64,000 nt of DNA from Sphingopyxis sp. BSN-002 (GTDB lineage Bacteria; Pseudomonadota; Alphaproteobacteria; Sphingomonadales; Sphingomonadaceae). Below the pieces are notes generated by a model, which saw only the letters and a list, made by a program, of their open reading frames with translations, made no database searches and had not been told where the DNA came from. Position 1 is the first letter of the stretch; each line of letters opens with the position of its first letter. Positions 37,679 to 46,569 of the stretch are shown here, piece by piece. The position numbers and the translations under genes are program-made. The stretch lies in NCBI RefSeq assembly GCF_022024275.1, contig NZ_CP091804.1:2002501-2066500 (forward strand). The letters run 5' to 3'.

Positions 37679-40087
37679 ATGGTCCTCCCCGCCCCCTTTG
37701 CCGATTGGTTCGCCGCGCGCGGGTGGCGGCTGCGGCGGCATCAGGCCGAGATGCTGGTCGCGGGGCGGCGCGGCGAAAGCGCCCTGCTCGTCGCCGCAAC
37801 CGGGGCCGGCAAGACGCTGTCGGGGTTCCTGCCGACGCTGGTCGATCTTGCCGAACATCCGACCGACCGGCTGCACACGCTCTATGTGTCACCGCTGAAG
37901 GCGCTGGCGGCGGACGTCGAGCGCAACCTGCTCGGCCCGATCGCCGACATGGGCCTCGACATCAGCGTCGAGAGCCGCAGCGGCGACACGAGTTCGGACA
38001 AGAAGGCGCGTCAGCGCAGCCGGCCGCCGAACATCTTGCTCACCACCCCCGAATCGCTGTCGCTGCTGCTCTCCTACCCCGACAGTTTCGCGATGTTCGC
38101 AGACCTGAAGACCGTCGTGATCGACGAGATCCACGCCTTTGCGCCGGGCAAGCGCGGCGACCTGCTGAGCCTCGCGATGGCGCGGCTCGGGCAGATTGCG
38201 CCGGACCTTCGCCGTGTGGGCCTGTCGGCGACGATCGCCGATCCGCTGCAATATGCGGCGTGGCTCGCACCCGACGCCGATGCCGGCAAGGTCACGCTGG
38301 TCGAGGGAGAGGCCGGCGCCGAACCCGACATCCGGATCTTGCTGCCCGAGGGCGCAGTGCCGTGGGCGGGCCATTCGGGCCGCTATGCGGTGCACCAGGT
38401 GATGGAGGTCGTCGCGGCGAACCGCACCACGATCATCTTCTGCAACACGCGCGGGCTTGCCGAGCTGATCTTTCAGGAGCTGTGGAAGGTCAACGACCTC
38501 AGCCTGCCGATCGCGATCCATCACGGCAGCCTCGACCGCGAGGCGCGCCAGCGCGCCGAAGCGGCGATGGCGGAGGGGCGGCTGCGCGCGCTCGTCGCGA
38601 CGGCGAGCCTCGATCTGGGCCTCGACTGGGGCGACGTCGACTGCGTGATCCAGATGGGTGCCCCGAAGGGATCGTCGCGGCTGCTCCAGCGCATCGGCCG
38701 CGCAAACCACCGCCTCGACGAGCCGAGCAAGGCGCTGATCGTGCCGGGCAACCGCTTCGAATATCTGGAAGCGCGCGCGGCGCTCGATGCGGTCGAGGCC
38801 GGCGAGCGCGATGCCGACCGCTTCCGCCCCGGCGCCCTCGACGTGCTGGCGCAGCATGTGATGGCGCTCGCCTGCGCCGCGCCGTTCGACGAAGCCGAAC
38901 TGCTGACCGAGATTCGCAGCGCCGCGCCATACCGGTGGATCGACGCCGAAACCTTCGGCCGCCTGCTCGGTTTCGTGCGCGACGGCGGCTATGCACTCAA
39001 AAGCTATGACCGCTTTCGCCGCCTTGCCCCCGACGGACAGGGGCGCTGGCGGATCGCGCATCCGCGGATCGCGGCGCAGCACCGGCTCAATGCCGGGATC
39101 ATCGTCGAGGCGCCGATGGCCGACGTGCGCTTCCGGAACGGGCGGCGGCTCGGCAAGGTCGAGGAATATTTCGCGAGCACGCTGACGCCGGGCGACACTT
39201 TCGCCTTTGCGGGGCTCAGCCTCGAGGTCGAGTCGATCCGCGACACCGACCTGATCGTCCGGGCGACGACGCGGCCCGCGCGCATTCCGAGCTATATGGG
39301 CGCGCGCATGGCGCTGACGACGCGGCTCGCCGACCGGGTGCGCGGCTTCCTGGCCGACCCCGAAAGCTGGCAGCGTTTTCCCGAGGATGTGCGGTTCTGG
39401 CTGGAGATGCAGGCGCTCCGTTCGGCGCTGCCCCGCCCCGGCGAACTGCTGGTCGAAACCTTCCCGCACGAGGGCCATCATTATCTCGTCTGCTATCCGT
39501 TCGAGGGCTGGAACGCGCACCAGTCGCTCGGCATGCTGATCACCAAGCGGATGGAGCGCGCGGGCATGCAGCCGCTGGGCTTCGTCGCATCGGACTATGC
39601 GATCGCGATCTGGTCGTTGCGTCCGGTGACCCGGCCCGAAGGCCTGTTCGACGCCGAGATCCTGTCGGACGAGTTCGTCGAATGGGTCGAATCGTCGCAC
39701 CTGCTGAAGCGTGCGTTCCGCGAGGTCGCGGTGATCGGCGGGCTGATCGAGCGCCAGCATCCGGGCAAGCGCAAATCGGGCAAGCAGGTGACCTTTTCGA
39801 CCGACCTGATCTTCGACGTGCTGCGCAAATACGAGCCCGATCATCTGCTGCTCGAGGCGGCGTGGGCCGATGCGCGCGAACGGCTGACCGACGTCGCACG
39901 GCTCGGCGATCTGCTCGACCGCGCGGCGGGAACGATGCTTCACCGGACGCTCGACCGGATCAGCCCGCTCGCCATCCCCGTTCTGGTGCTGATCGGACGC
40001 GAAAATGTCGCCGCAGCCGACATCGACGACGCGCTGCTCGGCGAACTCGCGGATACGCTGGCGGAGGAGGCGATGCGTCCCGATTGA
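37679..40087 (+). CDS. Ligase-associated DEXH-box helicase (Lhr type)
   Basis: An 802-residue SF2 helicase. Motif I is AATGAGKT (about 40-47), motif II DEIH (about 149), motif III VGLSATIAD, and motif VI RLLQRIGRANHRL; the Lhr-core/WH region fills the rest and the C-terminus ends with the DUF4968-like MLHRTLDRISPLAIPVLVLIG. This is the ligase-associated DNA damage response helicase that, with an ATP-dependent ligase, an exonuclease and PdeM, forms a known four-gene set. Only the PdeM partner is in this window, one gene downstream. Confidence 0.92.
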   Translation: MVLPAPFADWFAARGWRLRRHQAEMLVAGRRGESALLVAATGAGKTLSGFLPTLVDLAEHPTDRLHTLYVSPLKALAADVERNLLGPIADMGLDISVESRSGDTSSDKKARQRSRPPNILLTTPESLSLLLSYPDSFAMFADLKTVVIDEIHAFAPGKRGDLLSLAMARLGQIAPDLRRVGLSATIADPLQYAAWLAPDADAGKVTLVEGEAGAEPDIRILLPEGAVPWAGHSGRYAVHQVMEVVAANRTTIIFCNTRGLAELIFQELWKVNDLSLPIAIHHGSLDREARQRAEAAMAEGRLRALVATASLDLGLDWGDVDCVIQMGAPKGSSRLLQRIGRANHRLDEPSKALIVPGNRFEYLEARAALDAVEAGERDADRFRPGALDVLAQHVMALACAAPFDEAELLTEIRSAAPYRWIDAETFGRLLGFVRDGGYALKSYDRFRRLAPDGQGRWRIAHPRIAAQHRLNAGIIVEAPMADVRFRNGRRLGKVEEYFASTLTPGDTFAFAGLSLEVESIRDTDLIVRATTRPARIPSYMGARMALTTRLADRVRGFLADPESWQRFPEDVRFWLEMQALRSALPRPGELLVETFPHEGHHYLVCYPFEGWNAHQSLGMLITKRMERAGMQPLGFVASDYAIAIWSLRPVTRPEGLFDAEILSDEFVEWVESSHLLKRAFREVAVIGGLIERQHPGKRKSGKQVTFSTDLIFDVLRKYEPDHLLLEAAWADARERLTDVARLGDLLDRAAGTMLHRTLDRISPLAIPVLVLIGRENVAAADIDDALLGELADTLAEEAMRPD

Positions 40088-40173
40088 CGCCGGCGCTGTA
40101 ACCGGCGTTTCGCTTGCCGCGAACCGCGATGAGGCGTAGATTGGCGCAAAATATACAGAGGAGGGATGCTGCG

Positions 40174-41214
40174 ATGACCCATATCCTGAAGCGGTCGGCT
40201 CCATTGGCGCTGCTGCTCGCAGCACCGCTGCTGACCGGCGCATCCCAGCCTCCCGCGCCTGCCCCGACACCAGCGCCCGCCGCCCCCGCGACCCCGCCCG
40301 CCGACGCGATCGCCCCGCCGGTCACCGTCACCCCCTTCATCCAGCCGTTCGATCTCGACGCGACGCAGCGCATGTCGGTCAAGGTCATGGTCGGCGAGAA
40401 GGGGCCTTTCTCCTTTCTGGTCGATACCGGCGCCGAACGCACCGTCATCTCGCGCGAACTCGCCGAGCGGCTGAACCTCGCCGAAGGCGGCAAGCTGCGG
40501 ATGGCGACGATCGGCAGCTCGACGCTGGTGCCGAGCTATCGCGTCGCGACGCTGCGCATGTCCGACCTCCATCTCGCGGGCTTCGATGCGCCGGCGCTGT
40601 TCGGCCGTCACATCGGCGCGGCAGGACTGATCGGGGTCGACATGCTGGAGGAGCGGCGCGTCCTCATCGATTTCCGCAAGCAGAGCATGCAGATTCTCGA
40701 AACGCGCAAACGCGCGGCGCCGATCATCCGCGACGACGACGCGATCGTCGTGACCGCGCGCAATTCGGCGGGGCGCCTGATCCTGTCCGACGCGCGCCTC
40801 AACGGCAAGCGCATCGACGTCATCGTCGATACCGGCGCGCAGACGAGCGTCGGCAATCTGGCGCTGCAAAAGCTGGTCGCCGACCGGCGCGCGAACCGCT
40901 TTCCCTTCGTCCCGACCGAGCTCGGCGCGGTAACCGGCGAGACGGTTCCGGCAATGCGCACCGCGATCAAGCGCATCGTGATCAACGGGATGGACGTCAA
41001 CGACCTGTCGGTAAGCTTTGCCGACAGCCAGGCCTTTCGCGCGCTCGGCCTGAACGAGCGGCCGGCGCTGCTGCTCGGCATGGACAGCCTCGCTCTGTTC
41101 GACCGGGTCGAGATCGATTTTCCCAACAAGCGCGTCGTCTTCGACCTGCCCGACCGCGCCGACCGCGACACGAAGCTTCGCTTCGCCGCAAATCTGGCGG
41201 TTCGCGGCGGCTAG
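40174..41214 (+). CDS. Secreted tandem retropepsin-like aspartyl protease
   Basis: A 346-residue protein with a signal peptide, a Pro/Ala-rich linker (about 25-52) and two retropepsin-like domains. Each has its own catalytic triplet: FLVDTGAERTVIS with Asp84 and VIVDTGAQTSVGN with Asp219. Each half also has a late hydrophobic-Gly strand (AGLIGVDML, ALLLGMDSL). Retropepsins normally dimerise to pair two Asp; this chain could form its site internally. AGGAGGG lies eight bases before the ATG at 40174. It sits between the helicase and PdeM genes. Confidence 0.85.
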   Translation: MTHILKRSAPLALLLAAPLLTGASQPPAPAPTPAPAAPATPPADAIAPPVTVTPFIQPFDLDATQRMSVKVMVGEKGPFSFLVDTGAERTVISRELAERLNLAEGGKLRMATIGSSTLVPSYRVATLRMSDLHLAGFDAPALFGRHIGAAGLIGVDMLEERRVLIDFRKQSMQILETRKRAAPIIRDDDAIVVTARNSAGRLILSDARLNGKRIDVIVDTGAQTSVGNLALQKLVADRRANRFPFVPTELGAVTGETVPAMRTAIKRIVINGMDVNDLSVSFADSQAFRALGLNERPALLLGMDSLALFDRVEIDFPNKRVVFDLPDRADRDTKLRFAANLAVRGG

Positions 41215-41254
41215 GGCGCTTGCCGAGCGGAGACCGCGTCGCCATAGCGGTGCG

Positions 41255-41959
41255 GTGACCCGCGCCGCGACCTTCGACTTTGCGGGCCAGCAATTCCATA
41301 TGCTGGCCGACCGGGCGCTGTTCTGGCCGCGCCACGCGGCGCTGATAGTTGCCGACCTGCACCTTGAAAAGGCGAGCTGGTACGCTGCGCACGGCCAGCC
41401 GCTGCCGCCCTATGACAGTCACGATACGCTCGACCGGCTGGCGGCGCTCGCTTCCGAAACCGGCGCGCGCGCGATCTGGTGCCTCGGCGACAGCTTTCAC
41501 GACCGCGATGCCGCGGCCCGGATCGTCCCCGCGGTCGCCGAACGGCTGCACGAACAGGCGGCACTCACCCGATTCCTGTGGATTGCGGGCAATCACGACG
41601 GGCTGACGGCGGGAGCATGGGGAGGCGAGGTTGCCGACGAACGGGTCGTCGACGGCATCGTCTTTCGCCACCAGAGCCTCGCGCACGAAACGCGTCCCGA
41701 AGTTTCGGGGCATTTCCATCCGAAGCTCAGGCTGTCGCTGCGCGGACGGCTCGTCTCGCGCCCCTGTTTCGCAGGTGACGCACAGCGGTTGATCCTGCCC
41801 GCCTTCGGCAGCCTGACCGGCGGACTGGCATGCGAAGACCCCGTGATCGGTGAAAATTTTCCGGGGCCGTACAGCGCGATGCTCGTCGCGCGCGGGCGCG
41901 TGCTCGCGGTGCCGTGCGCGAATGACGCTACGGCAAGTCGCAAGGCCGCCGCGCGCTGA
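41255..41959 (+). CDS. pdeM: Ligase-associated DNA damage response endonuclease PdeM
   Basis: A 234-residue calcineurin-like phosphoesterase. Metal motifs appear in order: IVADLHLEKAS, CLGDSFHDRD, IAGNHDG and VSGHFHPK. These fit the PdeM family, small nucleases linked to the ligase-associated DNA repair set. GTG start, no clear upstream ATG. It lies 40 bp after the retropepsin gene and about 1.2 kb after the helicase, so the usual adjacency is broken by one insertion. Confidence 0.88.
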   Translation: MTRAATFDFAGQQFHMLADRALFWPRHAALIVADLHLEKASWYAAHGQPLPPYDSHDTLDRLAALASETGARAIWCLGDSFHDRDAAARIVPAVAERLHEQAALTRFLWIAGNHDGLTAGAWGGEVADERVVDGIVFRHQSLAHETRPEVSGHFHPKLRLSLRGRLVSRPCFAGDAQRLILPAFGSLTGGLACEDPVIGENFPGPYSAMLVARGRVLAVPCANDATASRKAAAR

Positions 41960-42129
41960 CGCAAGGCGGGCCGCCACAGGCGGGCCTTTCCTGTGACCAA
42001 AAAGCCTCACCCCCTGAAAAATGATGCAAAAACGGCGCAAACGGGCGTTCCGTGCGCTTTCGCGGCGGAGCAATTTCGATATGTTCGGCGGGCAACAAAA
42101 ATAATGAAATGTTGAGAGGAGTGCCCACC

Positions 42130-44934
42130 ATGAAATCATCTTCCCTTCCGGCTGCGCGATTTATGCGCAGCACCGCGCTTGGCGTATCGCTCGCCATCGC
42201 AACGATCGCGGTTCCGGCCTTTGCACAGGATGCGGCCGACACCGATACCGCCGACGACAGCGGCAACAGCGAAATCGTCGTCACCGCCCAGGGCCGCGCG
42301 CAGCGGCTGGCCGACGTTCCGGTCGCGATCTCGGCCGTCAGTTCCGAAACGCTGCAGAACAGCGGCGCGAACGACATTCGCCAGCTGAACCAGGTCGCGC
42401 CGTCGCTGCTCGTCTCCTCGACCGGTTCGGAAGCAAACGGCTCGGCGCGTATCCGCGGCATCGGTACGGTCGGCGACAACCCCGGCCTCGAAAGCTCGGT
42501 CCCGGTCTTCATCGACGGCGTCTATCGTTCGCGTTCGGGCATCGGCCTCAACGAACTCGGCGAACTCGACCGCATCGAGGTCCAGCGCGGCCCGCAGGGC
42601 ACGCTCGGCGGCCGCAACTCGTCGGCGGGTCTGATCAGCATCTATTCGAAAAAGCCCGACTTTACCTTCGGCGCCACGGGCGAGATCACCTATGGCAATT
42701 ATGATTACTGGCGCCTCGGCGGCAGCGTCACCGGCCCGATCAGCGACACGCTCGCCGCGCGCCTCGACGGCGTCTGGGTGAAGCGCGACGGCTTCCTGCG
42801 CGACACGGTCAACGGCCGCGACGTCAACAACCGCGACCGCTATTTCCTGCGCGGCCAGCTCCTGTTCGAGCCGACCGACGCGCTGTCGGTCCGCCTGATC
42901 GCCGACTATACCTACCGCGACGAGGAATGCTGCGGCGCGACCTATGTCAGCCAGTCGGTCAATCCGTACATCGGCAACCTCAACAATCCGAGCACCGTCG
43001 GCGTCGCACCGACCGCGACGACGAACAACATCGTCAACGTGCTGCGCGATCTCGGCCAGCCGCTCGCGGCGTTCAACCAGGGTTATGACCGCAACATCTC
43101 GGTCAGCCCCGGTCGCAGCTTCGCCGGCCAGACCAAGGACTACGGCTTCTCGGGCCAGATCGACTATGATCTGGGCGGCGCGAAGCTGACCTCGATCACC
43201 GCCTATCGCGAATATCGCTCGGGCCAGGCCGGCGACGTCGACTATAACCAGGTCGACATCCTCTATCGCGCGCCGAGCGACGACAGCTATCGCCAGTTCC
43301 ACACCTTCACCCAGGAACTGCGCCTGCAGGGCGAAGCCTTCGACGGCAAGCTCGACTGGCTCGTCGGCGGCTTCTACGCCAACGAAAAGCTGCGCGTGCG
43401 CGACAACCTCCGCTTCGGGACGCAGTACGGCCGCTTCGCGACCTGCCGCATCATCTCGGGCGGCGGCCTTGCCGGTCTCTATTCGCCGACCAACCCGCTG
43501 TGCGTCGCACCGGGCGTCGGTCCGGCGACGATCGCGGGCGCCAGCGGCGCATCGGGTCCGGATATCGTCGCGGCCTTCACCGCGCTCGACGGGCTCAGCG
43601 ACAAGGGCAGCATCGACGACCAGTACGCCCAGAACGGCAAGAACTGGGCGCTGTTCACGCACAATATCTTCCACATCACCGACAAGCTCGATTTCACCTT
43701 CGGCCTGCGGTACACCAACGACAAGAAGAAGTTCGCCGCGACCTTCACCAACGACAACACGGTCTGCACCACGGTGCAAGGTCTGGTCCTCGACGATCTG
43801 TCGAGCACCAACGCGACCGCGCGCGCGCTGGCGGGCGGCCTGATCGGCCTTGCCTGTCAGGGCAACTCGACCGCCGAGCTGAACAACGTCTCGATCAACG
43901 ACAAGCGGAGCGAGGACGAGTTCACCGGCACGGCGATCCTGTCGTACAAGCCCGTCGACGACCTGATGGTCTATGCGAGCTATTCGCGCGGCTACAAGGC
44001 GGGCGGCTTCAACCTCGACCGCTCGGCGCTGAAGTCGCCGATCCTGCCGTTCGCGGCGACCCCGGGCGGCGCACAGGCGCTGGTCGGCAACCTGCAGTTC
44101 GATCCGGAAACGGTGAACAGCTACGAACTCGGCGCCAAATATGCGACGGGTCCGTTCAGCCTCGGCCTCACCCTGTTCCGTTCGGACTTCTCGAGCTTCC
44201 AGCTGAACACGTTCAACGGCACGGTCTTCCTCGTGCAGAACGTCAACGGCTGTTCGAGCAGCCTTGGCGGGGGCGACCGCGACCAGAGCAAGTTCACCGG
44301 CGCGCCGAATTATAATGCGGCGGCGGCGACCACGGGCGCCTGCCCGTCGGGCGACGTCGGCTATGGTGTCCGGTCGGAAGGCTTCGAACTCGAAGCCTCG
44401 CTGGTTCCGGCACCGAGCTTCCGCATGACTGCGGGCCTGACCTATGCGAACACCAAATATCGCGGTCAGCTGGTCGGCAACAAGTCGGGCGCTCCGCTCG
44501 ATCAGGCGCTCCGCCTGCTTCCCGGCAACAATCTGTCGAACGCGCCCGAACTGGTCGCGACCGGCAGCGTCGCCTGGACGCCCGACATCGGCAGCAGCGG
44601 CCTGACCGGCCTCGTCTATATCGATGGCCGCATGACCAGCGATTACAACACCGGTTCGGACCTGTTCCCGCAGAAGGGACAGGACGGCTATGCGATCTTC
44701 AACGCACGCGTCGGCGTTCGCGGCCCCGACGAGAAATGGGGCATCGAATTCTGGGCGCAGAACCTGTTCAACAAGCAATATGCACAGGTCGCGTTCAACT
44801 CGCCGTTCCAGGAAGGCGGCACCTCGACCGGCACCGCCTTCGCCGATCCGCAATATCCGGGCGGCCGCCAGCTCTTCTCGCAGTTCCTTGCCGAACCGCG
44901 GACCTATGGCGTGACGCTGCGCGGCAAGTTCTGA
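42130..44934 (+). CDS. TonB-dependent outer-membrane receptor
   Basis: A 934-residue receptor. ATG at 42130 follows GAGAGGAG at eight bases; the signal peptide ends AVPAFAQ. The TonB box is SEIVVTAQ, and the plug has LADVPVAISAVSSETLQ, GIGTVGDNPGLESSVPVFIDG and IEVQRGPQGTLGGRNSS. The barrel ends RTYGVTLRGKF. The IEVQRGPQGTLGG form is common in sphingomonad receptors for plant-derived or aromatic compounds, but the substrate cannot be deduced; no transporter or enzyme gene accompanies it. Confidence 0.94.
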   Translation: MKSSSLPAARFMRSTALGVSLAIATIAVPAFAQDAADTDTADDSGNSEIVVTAQGRAQRLADVPVAISAVSSETLQNSGANDIRQLNQVAPSLLVSSTGSEANGSARIRGIGTVGDNPGLESSVPVFIDGVYRSRSGIGLNELGELDRIEVQRGPQGTLGGRNSSAGLISIYSKKPDFTFGATGEITYGNYDYWRLGGSVTGPISDTLAARLDGVWVKRDGFLRDTVNGRDVNNRDRYFLRGQLLFEPTDALSVRLIADYTYRDEECCGATYVSQSVNPYIGNLNNPSTVGVAPTATTNNIVNVLRDLGQPLAAFNQGYDRNISVSPGRSFAGQTKDYGFSGQIDYDLGGAKLTSITAYREYRSGQAGDVDYNQVDILYRAPSDDSYRQFHTFTQELRLQGEAFDGKLDWLVGGFYANEKLRVRDNLRFGTQYGRFATCRIISGGGLAGLYSPTNPLCVAPGVGPATIAGASGASGPDIVAAFTALDGLSDKGSIDDQYAQNGKNWALFTHNIFHITDKLDFTFGLRYTNDKKKFAATFTNDNTVCTTVQGLVLDDLSSTNATARALAGGLIGLACQGNSTAELNNVSINDKRSEDEFTGTAILSYKPVDDLMVYASYSRGYKAGGFNLDRSALKSPILPFAATPGGAQALVGNLQFDPETVNSYELGAKYATGPFSLGLTLFRSDFSSFQLNTFNGTVFLVQNVNGCSSSLGGGDRDQSKFTGAPNYNAAAATTGACPSGDVGYGVRSEGFELEASLVPAPSFRMTAGLTYANTKYRGQLVGNKSGAPLDQALRLLPGNNLSNAPELVATGSVAWTPDIGSSGLTGLVYIDGRMTSDYNTGSDLFPQKGQDGYAIFNARVGVRGPDEKWGIEFWAQNLFNKQYAQVAFNSPFQEGGTSTGTAFADPQYPGGRQLFSQFLAEPRTYGVTLRGKF

Positions 44935-44956
44935 TCGCGCAATCAGGGTAAAGGGG

Positions 44957-44993
44957 CCGCCCGCTCGCTTCGGTGAGCGGGCGGTTTCTTTTT
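44957..44993 (+). terminator. Rho-independent terminator of the TonB receptor gene
   Basis: CCGCCCGCTCGC (44957-44968) pairs with GTGAGCGGGCGG (44973-44984) with one wobble pair, capped by a TTCG tetraloop, and is followed by TTTCTTTTT. The holA stop lies just beyond, on the opposite strand, so both convergent units end here. Confidence 0.9.
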
Positions 44994-44998
44994 GGCTG

Positions 44999-46030
44999 TT
45001 ATCTGGCCCGGGCGGCCTGATGCGCGATATCAGTCATCAGCTTGCGGAACAGCACGGCGCCCGCGGTGCCCGAGGATTTGAGCGCGCGCTCGCAGTCGAG
45101 CAGGCGCGTCATCAGCCGCGCGACGCGGACCGAATCCCAGATATGAAGCTGCGCGGTCACCGCATCGCGTTCCTTCCAGAACACCCCGCTGCTCTTCGCC
45201 GCAACGACGGTCGCGGGATGTGCGCCGGCATCGACCTCGGCGCGGAGCCGGGCAAGCTGCATCGCGCGGATACCGAGCGCGCGGATGATACGAATCTCGG
45301 CGACCCCGACCGCCGCCGCCGTGCCCAGCATCTCGGGAAGCTCGCGCACCTTGCCGCCGAGCGCGACGTTGATGCACTCGCTGACATCCTCCTCGTGCGT
45401 CGCCGCGCCAAGCGCCGCGATATCGGCCGCGGTGACCTGTCGCTGGCGATCCGGGGCCGCGTCGAGATAGAGCGCGATCTTCTCGATCTCGCGGCGCATC
45501 AGCGCCTGATCGCCCGACACAAGATCAACAAGCAACTGCGCCTCCGCATTGCCGAGCCGCAGCCCCTGCTCCTGCGCCGCACCCATTGCGATGCCGACGA
45601 GCGCGCGGCGATCGGGCTGGTAGCAGATCGCGGCGACCGCATGGTTCGACCCTTCGACGAGCTTCACCAGCTTCGATTTGGCGGTGATCGAGGCACCGCT
45701 GGCGATCACGGGGTTGATCGCAGTCTCGGCAGCGAGCAGCGCCTCGACCGCAGCCAGACTGTCGTCGCCGCTGCCCGATATCTCGAGCCGGATCACCCGC
45801 GCGGGCGAGAAAAGCGACATCGACGCGGCCTCGGCGGCGAGCAGCGACGGATCCTGCGACACTTGCGATCCGGTCAGGTCGAGCCGTTCGGCATCCTTGC
45901 CCGCCAGACCGATCAGATGGCTGGCCACGGCCTCCATCGTCGCTTCGTCGGGGCCGGTCAGAAGAGTGAAACGAACCGCGGGATCGAGGCGCGTCTGGCG
46001 TTCGAGTTCGTTCGGCTTGACGCTCTTCAT
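44999..46030 (-). CDS. holA: DNA polymerase III subunit delta
   Basis: A 343-residue HolA. N-terminal VRFTLLTGPDEATMEAVASHL and PARVIRLEISG, the middle SGASITAKSKLVKLVEGS, and the C-terminal GAATHEEDVSECINVALGG region match the delta subunit of the clamp loader, which opens the beta clamp. ATG overlaps the lptE stop by one codon (ATGA), a conserved arrangement in alphaproteobacteria. Coupled downstream of lptE and leuS. Confidence 0.93.
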   Translation of the reverse strand: MKSVKPNELERQTRLDPAVRFTLLTGPDEATMEAVASHLIGLAGKDAERLDLTGSQVSQDPSLLAAEAASMSLFSPARVIRLEISGSGDDSLAAVEALLAAETAINPVIASGASITAKSKLVKLVEGSNHAVAAICYQPDRRALVGIAMGAAQEQGLRLGNAEAQLLVDLVSGDQALMRREIEKIALYLDAAPDRQRQVTAADIAALGAATHEEDVSECINVALGGKVRELPEMLGTAAAVGVAEIRIIRALGIRAMQLARLRAEVDAGAHPATVVAAKSSGVFWKERDAVTAQLHIWDSVRVARLMTRLLDCERALKSSGTAGAVLFRKLMTDIAHQAARAR

Positions 46031-46569
46031 TGCCCGGCGGGCGCGGGCGCGTCGGCAGTGCGTCCGCCGCCGCGGTCGGCGAAGACCGCAAGCCGCGTCA
46101 CGATCTGGTCGGCAACCGCCGAGGCCAGCCGTTCAAGCGCCGAGGATTCGGCGGCAATCGTCGCATATTCGCTGCCAACGACGTCGATCCCCGCATCGGA
46201 AAAGGCGGTCGCGTCGAGCAGGACCTCGCCGGTGCCGGCATCGACGAGCTGATAGCGCGCGCGCAGCGTCCGCCGTTCGCGCGTCACGGCATCGTCGGCG
46301 CGAACGCCGAAGCCGGTGATCGAATCCTCGAGCCGGACGTCGAGGCGAAGCCGGTTGCCCGCGCCCTGGCCGCCCTGCGTCGCCTGCAGCCGGTCACGAA
46401 GCGCATTGCGGACAAGGAAGCCCGAATGTCCCTCGATCGGCGCGACGTCGACGTCGGCGAGCACTTGCGCCACCGCGCCCTTGCTTCCGTTCGCATAGAG
46501 CGGACGCAGCCCGCAGCCGCCCAGAGTGAGCGAGGCTGCGACAAGGGCGGAGACGAGAAGGCTGCGCAT
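46027..46569 (-). CDS. lptE: LPS assembly lipoprotein LptE
   Basis: A 180-residue lipoprotein with lipobox LGGC (Cys19) and the LptE signature GCGLRPLYANGSKG right after it. LptE plugs the LptD barrel and helps insert lipopolysaccharide in the outer membrane. Position between leuS and holA is the conserved alphaproteobacterial order. Sequence beyond the N-terminus is poorly conserved, as is usual for this family. Confidence 0.9.
   Translation of the reverse strand: MRSLLVSALVAASLTLGGCGLRPLYANGSKGAVAQVLADVDVAPIEGHSGFLVRNALRDRLQATQGGQGAGNRLRLDVRLEDSITGFGVRADDAVTRERRTLRARYQLVDAGTGEVLLDATAFSDAGIDVVGSEYATIAAESSALERLASAVADQIVTRLAVFADRGGGRTADAPAPAGQ

Noticed and set aside
41960-42010. GC-rich direct repeats GGCGGGCC in the gap before the second TonB receptor
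   Set aside because: They are direct, not inverted, and too short to support a terminator or regulatory call.
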